Part shown: piece by piece, positions 38,814-50,583 of the stretch
Layout: every line of letters begins with the position of its first letter
Numbering within the stretch: the first letter of the stretch is position 1
Source: Liriodendron chinense
Taxonomy: Eukaryota > Streptophyta > Magnoliopsida > Magnoliales > Magnoliaceae
DNA length: 64,000 bases
NCBI GenBank assembly: GCA_003013855.2
Contig: PVNU02000773.1
Coordinates: 3,041,001 to 3,105,000, forward strand
Direction: 5' to 3'
Notes under the pieces: generated by a model
What the model saw: the letters and a program-made list of their open reading frames with translations, nothing else
Told to the model about the DNA's origin: nothing
The model's database searches: none
Translations under genes and position numbers: made by a program

Positions 38814-39884
38814 TATCATGGTGGCCCCACAAATCTTTTTGTTGTATGGGCTCCTAACGTCGTGGCCGGCTGGTTTCATGCTTCTCACTGGCAGATGCAT
38901 CATGCAGTTATGACAAAGTAATTATATTTGACCGGTAAGAAACATGCAGTTATGACAAAGTGGGCTCATTCATGGTTTAGGGTAATTCAATAGGAGTGAT
39001 TCTTGCGCCATGATTGGCCACCATTGGTGCTGTTGAATAAGTCGTTTTGATTGATGACTGGACATGCAATGTGCCGTTCAACAGGTCTGGGACATGGCTA
39101 TATATGGTGTCATGAAGGTGGGGACATTAGCAAAACCCTGCACACTCGGCCTAAAGGCCTGAGAATTAGATTATCATAGCCATCCGATCAGTGGCTATCA
39201 AAAGGACTGAATAATAGCAATCACAACAATTTTGTGTCTAGAGTCCAAACTTTCCACACATGCTTGCTGAACGTACCATGGGGAGAAATGTACCACACTT
39301 TTCCTAGGGTCCGGAATGTTTGGATTGATGTACATGTATCTAGGTTTACATGGAGACATGAGCATGGGCCACCGTACTCTACCAATATAATTGATGGTAT
39401 TTTATGATTTAGAGGGGCAGTAGGCCGGGTTTAGGTCAAGCCTATCATCCAACAATTAAGGTCAAGGCACAAATCTAGCATGGGCTTAGCACTAACGGCC
39501 CAAGCTTGAGCCCACCCCAGGCCCGACTAGAAAATTGATAAAACTCCTATTTTCCACTTAAATTTCCCAATCTATTTACTGTGCAAGTGGGTCACACATG
39601 CGCAAATGAAAAAACACCCATATTTAGGAAGTAAATCAACGGTCTACATTTAAGATACATGTGTTGCCTAATCAAGGATTAAAATGAGCATATTTGTAGG
39701 ACATAAGGCATGTACATATGAAGTTGGGGTCAGGTCAGGTCAATCTTTGCTAGGTTAAAATGTGTAGAGCCCAAGCATGGCCTGAAAATTAATTTAGTCA
39801 CGTCAGGCACAAGCTTAGCCTACGGGCCAAGCTAATAGGTCTAAGCCTCATTCAAAGTGCAAACAGATTGTATACAGAGTTGAC

Positions 39885-40550
39885 GCAGCCAGGGCGGGGG
39901 TGAGATCGAGCACCGTCTCTCTCACACGGGAAAACTGATCTGAATCCATGGATCTATCGATCTGGACTCCTCAACCGACCTTGCTCGAATCCACGAGGAG
40001 ATATCTCGAATCCACGAGACATTTTCTTTGAATCCACGAGCAAACATAATATAAACTCAAATAAATTTCATTCATAAAAGATAATCTCCTTAAAAATGAG
40101 TTTAAGTAACCTTAAATAAAGAAAAACTAACCATAGGAACCTTAAAACGTATTAGAAAAGAATCCTAAAGAAACTAGGAAAGAATCGCAAAAAAATGAAA
40201 ATAAATAAGAAAATTCACACATCTGTCTGCGTATGGTTAGGCGCTCCATGAACTAAAAAAAGCCCAGCGAGTAAGCTGAAAAATCTGGCAAATTTCGTGC
40301 GCCTGATGAAGTTTGGTCAGGCGCTTAACGTTGTTGACGGCTCAAAAGCTTCGGAAAACTATCGAGAATTTTGAATTTCGGATCCCCAGTGAAGAATGGT
40401 TGGGCACCCAATATTGCTGATGGCTTAAAAGCGTCGGAAAAGGCGTTGGGAATCTAATTACGAAGGCCCGAATCCGTCAGGAAACCGTCAGAAATCTGCT
40501 TTCCAGATTTTTTTGCAATTTTTTTCTGAATTTTTTTTAGTCATTTTCCT
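39885..40550 (-). mobile_element. Gypsy-type LTR segment (duplicated at 41625-42295)
   Basis: Read on the minus strand it carries 'ctcgtggattcgag', 'tctcgtggattcgag' and a tail 'ctggctgcgtcaac'. The plus-strand LTR at 61.2-61.48 kb has 'ctcgtggattcgagaaac' and a tail 'cttgcatcaa'. The two appear to belong to related Ty3/gypsy LTRs. No coding region accompanies it here. Confidence 0.45.
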
Positions 40551-42439
40551 TAAAATGAGCCAGCACAGATAGATAAATTGGATATTACACAAATATCATG
40601 GTGGCCCCACAAATCTTTTTGTTGTATGGGCTCCTAACGTCGTGGCCGGCTAGTTTCATGCTTCTCACTGGCAGATGCAACATGCAGTTATGACAAAGTA
40701 ATTATATTTGACCGGTAAGAAACATGTAGTTATGACAAAGTGGGCTCATTCATGGTTTAGGGTAATTCAATAGGAGTGATTCTTGCGCCAAGGCTGGCCA
40801 CCATTGGTGCTGTTGAATAAGTCGTTTTGATTGATGACTGGACATGCAATGCGCCGTTCAACAGGTTTGGGACATGGCTATATATGGTGTCATGAAGGAA
40901 GGCCTGAGAATTAGATTATCATAGCCATCCGATCAGTGGCTATGGAAAGGACTGAATAATAGCAATCACAACAATTTTGTGTCTGGAGGCCAAACTTTCC
41001 ACACATGCTTGCTGAACGTACCATGGGGAGAAATGTACCACACTTTTCCTAGGGTCTGGAATGTTTGGATTGATGTACATGTATCTAGGTTTACATGGAG
41101 ACCTGAGCATGGGCCACCGTACTCTACCAATATAATTGATGGTATTTTATGATTTAGAGGGGCAATAGGCCAGGTTTAGGTCAAGCCTATCAACCAACAA
41201 TTAAGGTCAAGGCGCAAATCTAGCATGGGCTTAGCACTAATGGCCCAAGCTTGAGCTCACCCCAGGCCCGACCAGAAAATTGATAAAACTCCTATTTTCC
41301 ACTTAAATTTCCCAATCTATTTGCTGTGCAAGTGGGTCACACATGCGCAAACGAAAAAACACCCATATTTAGGAAGGAAATCAACGGTCTATATTTAAGA
41401 TACATGTGTTGCCTAATCAAGGATTAAAATGAGCATATTTGTAGGACATAAGGCATGTACATATGAAGTTGGGTCAGGTCAGGTCAGTCTGTGCTAGGTT
41501 AAAATGTGTAGAGCCCAAGCATGGCCTGAAAATTAATTCAGTCAAGTCAGGCACAAGCTTAGCCTACGGATCAAGCTAATAGGTCTAAGCCTTATTCAAA
41601 GTGCAAGCAGATTGTATACAGAGTTGACGCAGCCAGGGCGGGGGTGAGATCGAGCACCGTCTCTCTCACACGGGAAAACTAATCTGAATCCATGGATCTA
41701 TCGATCTGGACTTCTCAACCGACCTTGCTCGAATCCACGAGGGGATATCTCGAATCCACGAGACATTTTCTTTGAATCCACGAGCAAACAGAATATAGAC
41801 TCAAATAAATTTCATTCATAAAAGATAATATCCTTAAAAATGAGTTTAAGCAACCTTAAATAAAGAAAAACTAACCATAGGAACCTTAAAACGTATTAGA
41901 AAAGAATCCTAAAGAAACTAGGAAAGAATTACAAAAAAAATGAAAATAAATAAGAAAATTCACACATCTGTCCGCGTATGGTCAGGCGCCCCATGAACTA
42001 AAAAAAGTCCAGCGAGTAAGTTAAAAAATCTGGAAAATTTCGGGCGCCTAATGAAGTGTGGTCAGGCGCTTGACGTTGTTGACGGCTCAAAAGCTTCGGA
42101 AAACTATCGAGAATTCTGAATTTCGGATCCCCAGTGAAGTATGGTTGGGCACCCAATATTGCTGATGGCTTAAAAGCGTCGGAAAAAGCGTTGGGAATCT
42201 GATTACGAAGGCCCGAATCTGTCAGGAAATTGTCAGAAATCCGCTTTCCTAATTTTTTTGCAATTTTTTTTTCCGAATTTTTTATAGTCATTTTCCTTAA
42301 AAAATGTGCACAACTCTCTTCCTCGATCATGAGGTTCTTCCCCTACATCAGGAGTTGTTTTGGAGCAAGAGGGAGGACGAGAGAGATAAGATTGTTACAT
42401 AGACTTACGTTCACCTACGTCAGTTGGAGGCTCTCCAAC

Positions 42440-42640
42440 TAGAGCTGGGCATAAGCCAAGCCAACTTGACTCGGTTTGTTTGGGCTTGATTCAACTTGAC
42501 TTGAAGCCTCTTTTCAAGTCAAGCTAAGCTAAAATTTCAGCTTGATTGAAGTTTCAAGTTGCACACAAGCTCAGCCCAGCTAAGCTTGACTTGACTCGAA
42601 GCTCGACTCAGCTTGATTCGGCTTGGCTTGATAATAATAA

Positions 42641-42718
<78 letters not shown>

Positions 42719-42851
42719 AAATGTTAAAAAGCAACCTTAATCGTATTTCATTTTCATTTCTACCTTTTCTGTTTTAACTTTCACGTCCCACCCGTACCCT
42801 ACCAGCCGCCATATTTCCCATCCAACCGCTTTTCGGTGACTCCAGGACCAG

Positions 42852-42891
<40 letters not shown>

Positions 42892-43144
42892 TGCTTTTAT
42901 AATGTTTTGTAATGTTTTAAACTCTCAGTTATTACCAAGCTCGACTCTTAACTTGACTTAAGTTCGAAAAGCTCGAGCTCAAATGCTACTTGAACTTGGC
43001 TTGATAGATCGATCAAGTCAAATCAAGCATAACAAGTCTGGATCGATTTCAAGACCAAGCCACACACAAGCTGGGGTTTTCTAGGACCAAGCCGCACACA
43101 AGCCAAGCCCAACTTGATTCAACTCGGCTTGTTATCCTGCTCTA
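42440..43144. mobile_element. hAT-type MITE with exact 8-bp target duplication
   Basis: The ends TAGAGCTGGGCATAAGCC and GGCTTGTTATCCTGCTCTA are inverted. Flanks are TCTCCAAC on both sides (42432-42439 and 43145-43152). It includes a (TA)n tract at about 42641-42713 and (CT)n at 42853-42889. The ends match the type at 25112, so both belong to one family. No coding capacity. Confidence 0.85.
42641..42713. repeat. (TA)n microsatellite
   Basis: About 36 TA repeats inside the hAT MITE. Confidence 0.95.
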
Positions 43145-43159
43145 TCTCCAACTGAGTCA

Positions 43160-43830
43160 TATTTCCCAAGATGGAAGGACTCTTTCGTAGCATTCTCAAC
43201 ATGCAAGGGTTCTTCACCTATCAAAACTGGTGGTCAAGACTCTTCAACAAGCAAGTCTTCATGTACATAAAATAGCCAGGATTCTCCTCTCAATATCACA
43301 TAATCTGTATGATTGTAATCTATAATTTAAAATATAGATCTGTTTGCATCTATTCTCTACTTAAAGATTAAAAATATTTCTCTCTACCACCTCACGTTTT
43401 GAGAAAGAGAGGTTACGGAAGTAGTTTAGTTGGGTTCTACTTTCACTATATATATATATTCTCCCATGGGGGTTTTGAAAATCACGTCCGGCTTATTTAT
43501 GGCTTGAGTGTTCCTCCATTGAGTCACGGATCCCAACGTTCAAGGACTCTTTGATAGCAATCTCCACGTGCAAGGGCTCTTCACCTATCAAAACCGGTGG
43601 CCAAGACTCTTCAACAAGCAAGGAGTCCTCATGTGCATTAAATAACCAGGATTCACCTCTCCATCTCACCTAATCGTGTATGATTATAAACGAATCCTCT
43701 CAATCTCACATAATCTTGTATGATTATAATCTACATTTTAAACTACAGCTATCAAAAGATATCTGATCTCATTTTAACTATTCTTTATTGAAAGATTAAA
43801 AGGATCTCTCTCAATCTCATTTTTGAGAAA
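43160..43830 (+). repeat. Diverged direct repeat, two units
   Basis: Unit 1 from about 43170 ('aaggactctttcgtagcattctcaa') and unit 2 from about 43542 ('aaggactctttgatagcaatctcca') share long phrases such as 'aagactcttcaacaagcaag' and 'cataatct-gtatgattataatct', and end in 'tctcattttgagaaaga'. The offset is about 372 bp, with an internal partial reduplication at 43670-43740. Function unknown, possibly part of a retroelement leader. Confidence 0.75.
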
Positions 43831-44094
43831 GATGAGGGTATGTGTCTTATGAACGGCCGTTAATGCATGACTACAAGAAAAAAAACGATACCATCACAAA
43901 GAAGGCGTACTGATCTCAGCCACCGCCCTCTTTGCTTACAAAGAAACCTTAGAAAATGGCCATAAAATCATGCTTGCCTAAGGATGACGAGACATGGATA
44001 CTTTATCGGCTGATGGCTTTAACGTCCTTCGTAACGGAAGCGGATTGCGTCTTTCCCGAGGGGCCCACCGTTACGATCTATTTATCCACACCGT

Positions 44095-45055
44095 CCACGG
44101 ACGCGGATTTCCTGCGAAAAGCCTTTCACATGCGCCTCCTGCCCTCGGAATCTAGGTGGGGCCCACCGTGATGTTTGTGAGAAATCTACGCCATCCAAAC
44201 GTTTTGTGAGATCATTTTAGGCGCTGTGACAAAAAAATGAACGGGATCCAATACTCAAGTGGGCTGAAAACGTGATGATTGAACTTCTACAGTTGAAATA
44301 CTCATGGGGCCACAAAAGTTTCGAATCACGATAATATTTGTGTTTTCAGATCATCTCAGTAAGAATGACACTATGAATAGGGCTGTAAATGGTCGGGTTC
44401 GGGGCGGGTTTAGCCAAAACCAAACCCGCCCATTTACTAAACGGGTCTGGGTCCAAATTTTAGACCAAGACCCTTTTACTAAATGGGCGGGTCCAGGTGG
44501 AGTCCGAGTCAACCCATCATACTCATTTATAAATGGGTTCGGGTCTGGTAGAGGGAGATCCACCTAGACCCATTTATAAATGGGCGGGTTTTGTCTATGT
44601 TACAAGGGACCCTGGGTTCGGGTCGGGTCGGGTCAGGGCCTAATATAAAGGAAACCAGACCTAGACCCGTTTAACAAATGGATCTGTTCTTGGACCCTAG
44701 ACCCATACCATTTAACAAATGGATCGAGTTTGGGTAGGGTCAAATGGGTTGGGTCCGGGTACCCCATCGGTCCACTGACCCATTTACAGCCCTAACTATG
44801 AACAGTATGGATGGCATATAAACATCTATGTCAACCCCATAAAGGTTTCAACAGCAGGAATTTCCCTACCCACCATTTGCTTTAGTGCGGCCCACTTGAG
44901 TATTGGATCCCGTTCATTTTTTGTTACACCGTCTAAAGTGATCTCACAAAACGGTTGAACGGTGTATATTTCTCACAAACATTATGGTGGGTCCCACCTA
45001 GATTCCGAGCATAGTAAGGACGGGTTTGCCTGCCAAAGCCTTTCGCAGGCATCTC
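44095..45055. mobile_element. Foldback MITE split by a hAT MITE
   Basis: The left end 'ggacgcggatttcctgcgaa' with inner 'tctaggtggggcccaccgtg' is matched at the right by 'atggtgggtcccacctagattcc' and 'ggacgggtttgcctgcc'. Removing 44378-44794 and one duplication restores the family phrase 'tgacactatgaacagtatgg'. Confidence 0.75.
44378..44794. mobile_element. hAT-type MITE with exact 8-bp target duplication
   Basis: A 417-bp element with ends TAGGGCTGTAAATGG and CCATTTACAGCCCTA, flanked by ACTATGAA on both sides. The interior is repeats of 'cccatttactaaacgggtctgg'. It is nested in a foldback MITE. A second copy of the family lies at 60081-60601. Confidence 0.93.
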
Positions 45056-45057
45056 CA

Positions 45058-45540
45058 GCGCTCAGAATTTAGGTGGGGCATGTTTCTGAAAAATCTATGC
45101 CGTCTAACCGTTCTGTGAGATCATTTTAGGCGTTGAGACAAAAAATGAACAAGATCCAAGATTTAAGTGGGCCGCACTGAAGCAAAAGGCGGGTAGGGAA
45201 ATTCCTATTGTTGAAACTTCTATGGGTCCATAGTGATGTTTATATGCCATCCATACCATGCATAATGTCATTACTACTGAGATGAACTGAAAACACTAAT
45301 ATTATCCTGATTCAAAACTTCCGTAGCTCCACGAATATTTCAACTGTGGAAGTTCAATCATCACATTTTTGGCCCACTTGAGTCTTGGATATTGTTCGTT
45401 TTTTATCTCAACGCCTAAAATGATCTCAAAAAACGGTTGGACGGCGTAGATTTCTCACAGACATCACGATGGCCCCACCTAGATTTCAAGCACAGGAGAT
45501 GCTGCGAAACGCTTTCGCAGGCAATCCGCGAAATAGTAAG
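45058..45540. mobile_element. Foldback MITE
   Basis: Left 'cctttcgcaggcatctcc ... gaatttaggtgggg', right 'ccccacctagatttcaagc ... ctttcgcaggcaatccgcg'. It overlaps the start of the 291-bp tandem duplication. Confidence 0.65.
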
Positions 45541-45910
45541 CTGGTGGCATTAATGCACCAAGCGAGTCCTCCACAGATCCGTTGGACACAATCCATCGGA
45601 CGCTCGTTTAAGTGTAGCTCCACGAATATTTCAACTGTGGAAGTTCAATCGTCACATTTTTGGCCCACTTGAGTCTTGGATATTGTTCGTTTTTTATCTC
45701 AACGCCTAAAATGATCTCAAAAAACGGTTGGACGGCGTAGATTTCTCACAGACATCACGATGGCCCCACCTAGATTTCAAGCACAGGAGATGCTGCGAAA
45801 CGCTTTCGCAGGCAATCCGCGTCCAAATAGTAAGCTGGTGGCATTAATGCACCAAACATTAAATGCGAGTCCTCCACAGATCCGTTGGACACAATCCATC
45901 GGACGCTTGT
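45323..45910 (+). repeat. 291-bp tandem duplication
   Basis: Unit 1 starts 'gtagctccacgaatatttca' at 45323 and unit 2 has the same phrase at 45614. They are nearly identical through 'cacaatccatcggacgct'. Unit 2 has a few extra bases ('tccaaatag' against 'aaatag', and 'aacattaaatg' after 'caccaa'), so either unit may be the slightly deleted one. It contains the right half of a foldback MITE, so the duplication postdates that insertion. Confidence 0.93.
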
Positions 45911-46392
45911 TCAGACCAAGTCTGTGTGGGGACCACTATTATGTATCGGTTTATCCATTTATCCAAGTCGTCCATCCCTCTTATAAGATTATGTTAAGGT
46001 ATGAGCCCAAACAATTGAGTCAGATTGAACGCTGTAGTCTGACCAAATAAAAAATAGGAAGCTTGGGCTGCATTAAATGCACATAGCAATCACTACAAGA
46101 AAAATGACCTTTACCCAGGAATGTTTTACTGAGGAAACAAATTTCCTGGGTAATAATATACTTTTACCAACGAAATTAAAATTTCCTGGGTAAATACTGC
46201 TTCACTTTTACCAAGGAAAATATTCCTTGTCAAAAGTGACGAAAGTAGAGGAAATTCATGTTTCATGGGTGAAGAGGGTGTTATTTCGTGGTTAGAAATA
46301 TTTTTAGCTTGCTTTTACCGACGAACAAATTCCTCGGTAAAACCTGTTCGGCATGCGATATGTGGGCCTAATGTGCTGTGGATTTTATGGCA

Positions 46393-46483
46393 AAAAAAGC
46401 TGCACCGTACGTTGGACCATCCCAATTACATTAGTCCAAAGCTGCACCGTACGTTGGACCATCCTAATTACATTAGTCCACTT
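46393..46483 (+). repeat. 43-bp tandem repeat
   Basis: 'gctgcaccgtacgttggacc' followed by 'atccc/taattacattagtcca' occurs twice in succession inside the second CACTA element. Confidence 0.9.
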
Positions 46484-46924
46484 GGGTGGTCCATTCAATC
46501 AATCTTAACTATTCATTTAGTCCAAAACAACAAAATTCATATTGTTAGGATGGCATAATTGATGAACCTTTGATTTGGTCTTACTTTTTACAACCGTCTA
46601 TTCTTTAAGCCATGGATGGGATGGTTTCAATTGCTTATCAATAGTGTTTCTTTAGAATCATAGGCAACGCATGGTAGGGCCTAACAAATAGAAGCATCAA
46701 ATTGTTGATTAGGCCTATTTTTTGGTAAATTATCTGGATAGTCCATATAAATGACCATTGATCAAATGGTTCATATTTGTTAGATTGGTGTGATGTTTGC
46801 ATGATAGCCCATGAAATGCATGGTGGACCTAATGAACAATCCAGATCAATGGATTGGACTGTCTAAGTGTCCCAATGCAATAAGACGTGAAATGAGAAAA
46901 CGGGAGCATCTCCCAGTTTTTCCG

Positions 46925-47375
46925 ATGGTTTCCAGGCTTGGATGGATTCATTTTGGTGGGACATTGACGATTTAATATATATAATCATCGTTCATCCCTT
47001 TTTGCAGCCCATTTTTAAGACGTGGTCTAAAAAGTTAGGCTGATCCAAATCTCAGGTGGACCACACCATAGGAAATAGTAGGGATTGAGCACTTACCATT
47101 AAAAACCTCCTTTAAGGCGCACTGAATTTTGTGTTTTCCTTTCATCCAAGTCTATGTGATCTTATGAACAAGTTGAATGACAAATAAACATCACGGTGAG
47201 CCCTAGGAAAGTTTCAACAATGGTGATCATTGTTACCCCTCCTTCCTGTGATATGGTCCACTCGAGCCTTCTATCTGCTTCCTTTTTGGGATCATGGCCT
47301 AAAATGATGTTTCAAAATGGATGTACGGCTTGGATAAAATACATATATAACGGTGGCCCCACGGAGACCCTGATA
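46925..47375. mobile_element. Foldback MITE in the CACTA element
   Basis: Left 'tcgttcatccctttttgcagccc ... aggctgatccaaatctcagg', right 'atgtacggcttggataaaatacatata ... ggtggcccca'. A full-length but diverged copy. Confidence 0.65.
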
Positions 47376-47399
47376 TGATCGCCCGTCTCTAGCTAGTCT

Positions 47400-47453
47400 T
47401 GGTGGCCATTTTCTCCGTCTGAGAGAGGGAAAACCAAAATGCCCTAGTTCCCT

Positions 47454-47486
<33 letters not shown>

Positions 47487-47650
47487 TTTTCTCTCTCTTT
47501 CGGCTCTCTCTCTTCCGGCGCCCTCCGCCTCCGATTCCTTTCTCTCTCTCCCTCTCTTGATTTCCACAACTTCCCGATCTCGATCTCTGCTTCTGGCATT
47601 TCTCCTCGTCTTCCATGGAATCTGCTGCGATTCTTCGCTCATTTCACTGT

Positions 47651-47697
<47 letters not shown>

Positions 47698-47830
47698 GAT
47701 GTGCTTCTTTGATAGATTTTGTTGTTCTACGTTCGAGATGGTCGGGAATGATTCAATGCTGTGGAAATCAGCTTACGAAGAACCGTCCTACACACAATCG
47801 GTTAAGAGAAAGGTGAATGTGGACAGCTGA
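47400..47830 (+). other. Possible captured 5' UTR and first codons
   Basis: CT-rich leader-like sequence, then an ATG at 47615 opening a 71-codon frame (MESAAILRSFH, then LS repeats encoded by (CT)n). It resembles the first exon of a host gene (leader plus start) captured upstream of the VARICOSE fragment. The product is not recognised, and a GTAACT donor-like site follows FHC. Speculative. Confidence 0.3.
47455..47486 (+). repeat. Poly-C tract (32 C)
   Basis: An uninterrupted C run, followed by CT-rich sequence and a (CT)n tract at 47649-47694. Confidence 0.9.
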
Positions 47831-47903
47831 TCTCGTGGGCCACAACATGGATGGGCTGTAGTTTGAAAACTATGCCAATAGGATGATTCTTTCCGTGTAA
47901 TTT

Positions 47904-48022
47904 GGGTATTATGTTTTTAGGCTTTGGACAGGACACAATGAAACCCCAATCAGTGGGTATTATGTTTTTAGGCTTTGGACAGGAAACAATGAAACCCCAA
48001 TCAGTGGGTATTATGTTTCAAT
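47904..48022 (+). repeat. 51-bp tandem repeat, about 2.3 copies
   Basis: 'gggtattatgtttttaggct' through 'gaaaccccaatcagt' repeats twice, with a third partial start 'gggtattatgttt'. Confidence 0.92.
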
Positions 48023-48739
48023 TAGTTTTCGAACTCTGATTTCTCCCATATGAAGGTGTTATTGCTGCAATTAGATTAGCTGCCTGTTTTTCATTCTCAA
48101 CCAAAATGCTGTGTGTTGTGGAAATTAATTTACCCATGAAAACGTTGAAACAGGCTAACCCTGAAATTAGGAGCAGAAAAATCTTATACCCATGAAAACA
48201 TTAAAAAATATATATATACAAATTCATATTATAGACAACTTCAAGAACTAAACAAAACAGAATTACAATGCAAAAAAAAAAAAAAAAAAAAAACAATCTG
48301 CCTTTTACATATGGATAGCCACACTGATTGATCTGCATGCACCTGTTCTTTTTACATTTGGCCATAAGCAAATCAAGTCAATATACCCAAAAACAAAGAA
48401 AAGGAAGAAATACTTTGATTCTATGGCAAAGTGTGTGCAAGCAATTAGAAATTATTGAAAAATTCAAATTAAACCATGCATAGATGTATCATGAACCAAA
48501 AATTACCTTTATTTGTTTATATCAGTATTAGATTGATGGACATTTATTGGACCTGTCAAAATGAAAGATATTCCATGGCCTTGTTAAAAAGAAGGTCCAC
48601 GAATAAGAAGTTAGGATTGTCCACTCAATATGATTTTTAGATTATAACATAGTGACAATTGATTCCACAATTTGTTTGAATTAAAAAGTAGGTCCTTACT
48701 ACTTTTTTTAACATTTTGTTTTTTGGTACCTTTGCATCC

Positions 48740-49195
48740 CAGAAATATAGATCAGTGTATGCCCCACCGTGATATGTGACGGATATCCATCCTGTTAATC
48801 AAATGCATCTTTCCATGGTTAGCCATGGGCCTAAAAATCAGGACAATTTATGACTTAAGTGGGCCACACCACCAACAACAGCTGAGAGTAGATGCCCGCC
48901 TATTGAAACCTTCCTAAATTGTAGATAGGGCCCAGTAAGATGTGGTTTAGACATCGAACCCATCCATTGTGTGTGTCCCACTTGGATGAGGGTTCACACC
49001 AAATTTTAGGCCATTCCAAAACTCAAGTGGCCCCCACCAAGTGCTTTTAGATGTTTTAGGCATGATTTCAAATGTATGGCCCACCTGAGCTCCAGATATG
49101 GCTGATTTTTTTTTTCACAACCCATAACCTAGGGGGACCTACTAAATGCATAGTGTGGATGTCCATCACATATCATAGTGGGGCTTACAGAGCTC
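48740..49195. mobile_element. Foldback element, diverged family member
   Basis: Left 'atgccccaccgtgatatgtgacggatatcc', right 'ggatgtccatcacatatcatagtggggctta'. The inner phrases 'ccattccaaaactcaagtgg' and 'ggcccacctgagctccagat' show the same layout with a different sequence. Confidence 0.6.
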
Positions 49196-50360
49196 GATCT
49201 TATGGAAAGCTTCCCATGAGATTGAATGCAAACCAAGATGAATAATTACATGAACTGTTCTGAGAAAGCATGTGTTAAAAGGCTTGTACTGGTTTTGAAC
49301 AAATGATTTCTCTTTGAAAACTTAAGCCTATTTTGAGTCATAACATTGAAGAAGAAGAAGAAGATGTGAGTTCATTTCCAATTCACTCCATATGGGTTCG
49401 GAAGATATAATCCTCTCCCTCCAATTCCTCCTGTAATAAACAGATGGATGGCAAATCCAGCTTGTAGCTGAGGTTAACTCCATTATGGATATGTTAGACA
49501 AGGAAGGTGGTAGGGTATGTTTTGTGGATCCAGCATCCATTGCCTTTTAGGAGGTTAGCTCCATATGAATGCAGAAAAAAGATAGAAAATGAAAAAAGAA
49601 AAGAAAACACATTTCACTAAAAAAAGAAAAAATCTTCAAAATAAATGAAACTAGATCACATAAACACATCTGCAAAAGACCCATAAATACATAAACATCC
49701 AAAAAACAAAATAATGATTTCTCTAAATAACAAAAATAAAAATAAAAATTCGATGACCCAAAACTCTTAACAGAATCCATCACCAAACACATAAACAAAT
49801 AAAGAATCCAAACAACCCTTTGTGGCCCAAACATCTTCAGTTGAGCGTGCCTGTTCCATTCACAGTATGTTTTATAATTTTAAATCTTTATTTTTCTTTC
49901 TTTTGAAACCATGACATGAGGAAATGCTTCTCAAGCCTATTGAAATCAAGTAGTTGTTGTCGAAGATCTTTACCCTTATGTAGGTAATACAACTTGACTT
50001 GTTTATTTACTCATAAAGAGTGCTCTCTTGCATCTACAAGGGTAACGTCGTATGATTTTCTACTAAGAGTAGGAAAAAAAAATAGCGAAACACTTTGAAA
50101 CTAGATCAAGCCAAACACAACCTTAATGAATTAGGTTGATGTCTTGTGTACTTAGTGTTTACAGAACATGTCTTGTTATGATTTGATACTTTTGGGTGTC
50201 ATTTTATACTATAAAGAGTTAGACTCGACTGACAAAGCTGCGGTGTTGTAGTTTAGATTTTGTTCATTCAGGAATTAGGATATCTTTGAAATGGGTTTTG
50301 CTAGTCTAATGGTTTTTGTTACAAGTAACTAATTCTTTATGATGTTGTTGATTTTGTCAG

Positions 50361-50583
50361 AGGGTCACTGACATGGCTTTGTTGAGGATATTCACCTTTA
50401 TTGGTTATTTTCTTGCTTTTGTGTAGTGCAAGTGTAGATGGGAGGGTTTTTGTGTGGAAGATTGATGAAGGCCCTGATGTGGAAGATAAGCCACAGATCA
50501 CAAGAAAAGTTGTTGTTGCCATTCAGATACTCGGAGATGGGGAATCAGTTCATCCACAAATCTGTTGGCACTCACACAAACAG
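50361..50583 (+). pseudogene. VCS: Captured VARICOSE (EDC4-like) WD40 exon
   Basis: 50427-50583 reads ASVDGRVFVWKIDEGPDVED then KPQITRKVVVAIQILGDGES and VHPQICWHSHKQ, with GTGTAG before and GTAATG after. This is the distinctive WD40 segment of plant VARICOSE, the scaffold of the mRNA decapping complex in P-bodies. Just upstream, 50361-50380 reads RVTDMA, as expected, but the following bases have lost about 4 nt, so EDIHLY appears in another frame. The gap to the next exon is only about 23 nt, too short for a normal plant intron. The following VARICOSE exons are absent. This is a broken captured fragment inside the CACTA element. Confidence 0.85.

Larger units (their letters stand above)
37689..42303. 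repeat. 1.78-kb tandem duplication, unit 1 disrupted
   Basis: Unit 1 runs 37689-40554 (interrupted by a solo LTR) and unit 2 runs 40555-about 42303. Both begin 'atgagccagcacagatagat' and end near 'tagtcattttccttaaaa'. The copies are nearly identical, with small differences; unit 2 lacks about 37 bp around 40898 ('gtggggacattagcaaaacc' in unit 1). The content is non-coding. The right part of each unit resembles a gypsy LTR on the minus strand. Confidence 0.9.

Noticed and set aside
43868..43890. 'gactacaagaaaaaaaacg' as a third CACTA terminus
   Set aside because: The first bases do not match CACTA, and no partner end or 3-bp duplication was found nearby.
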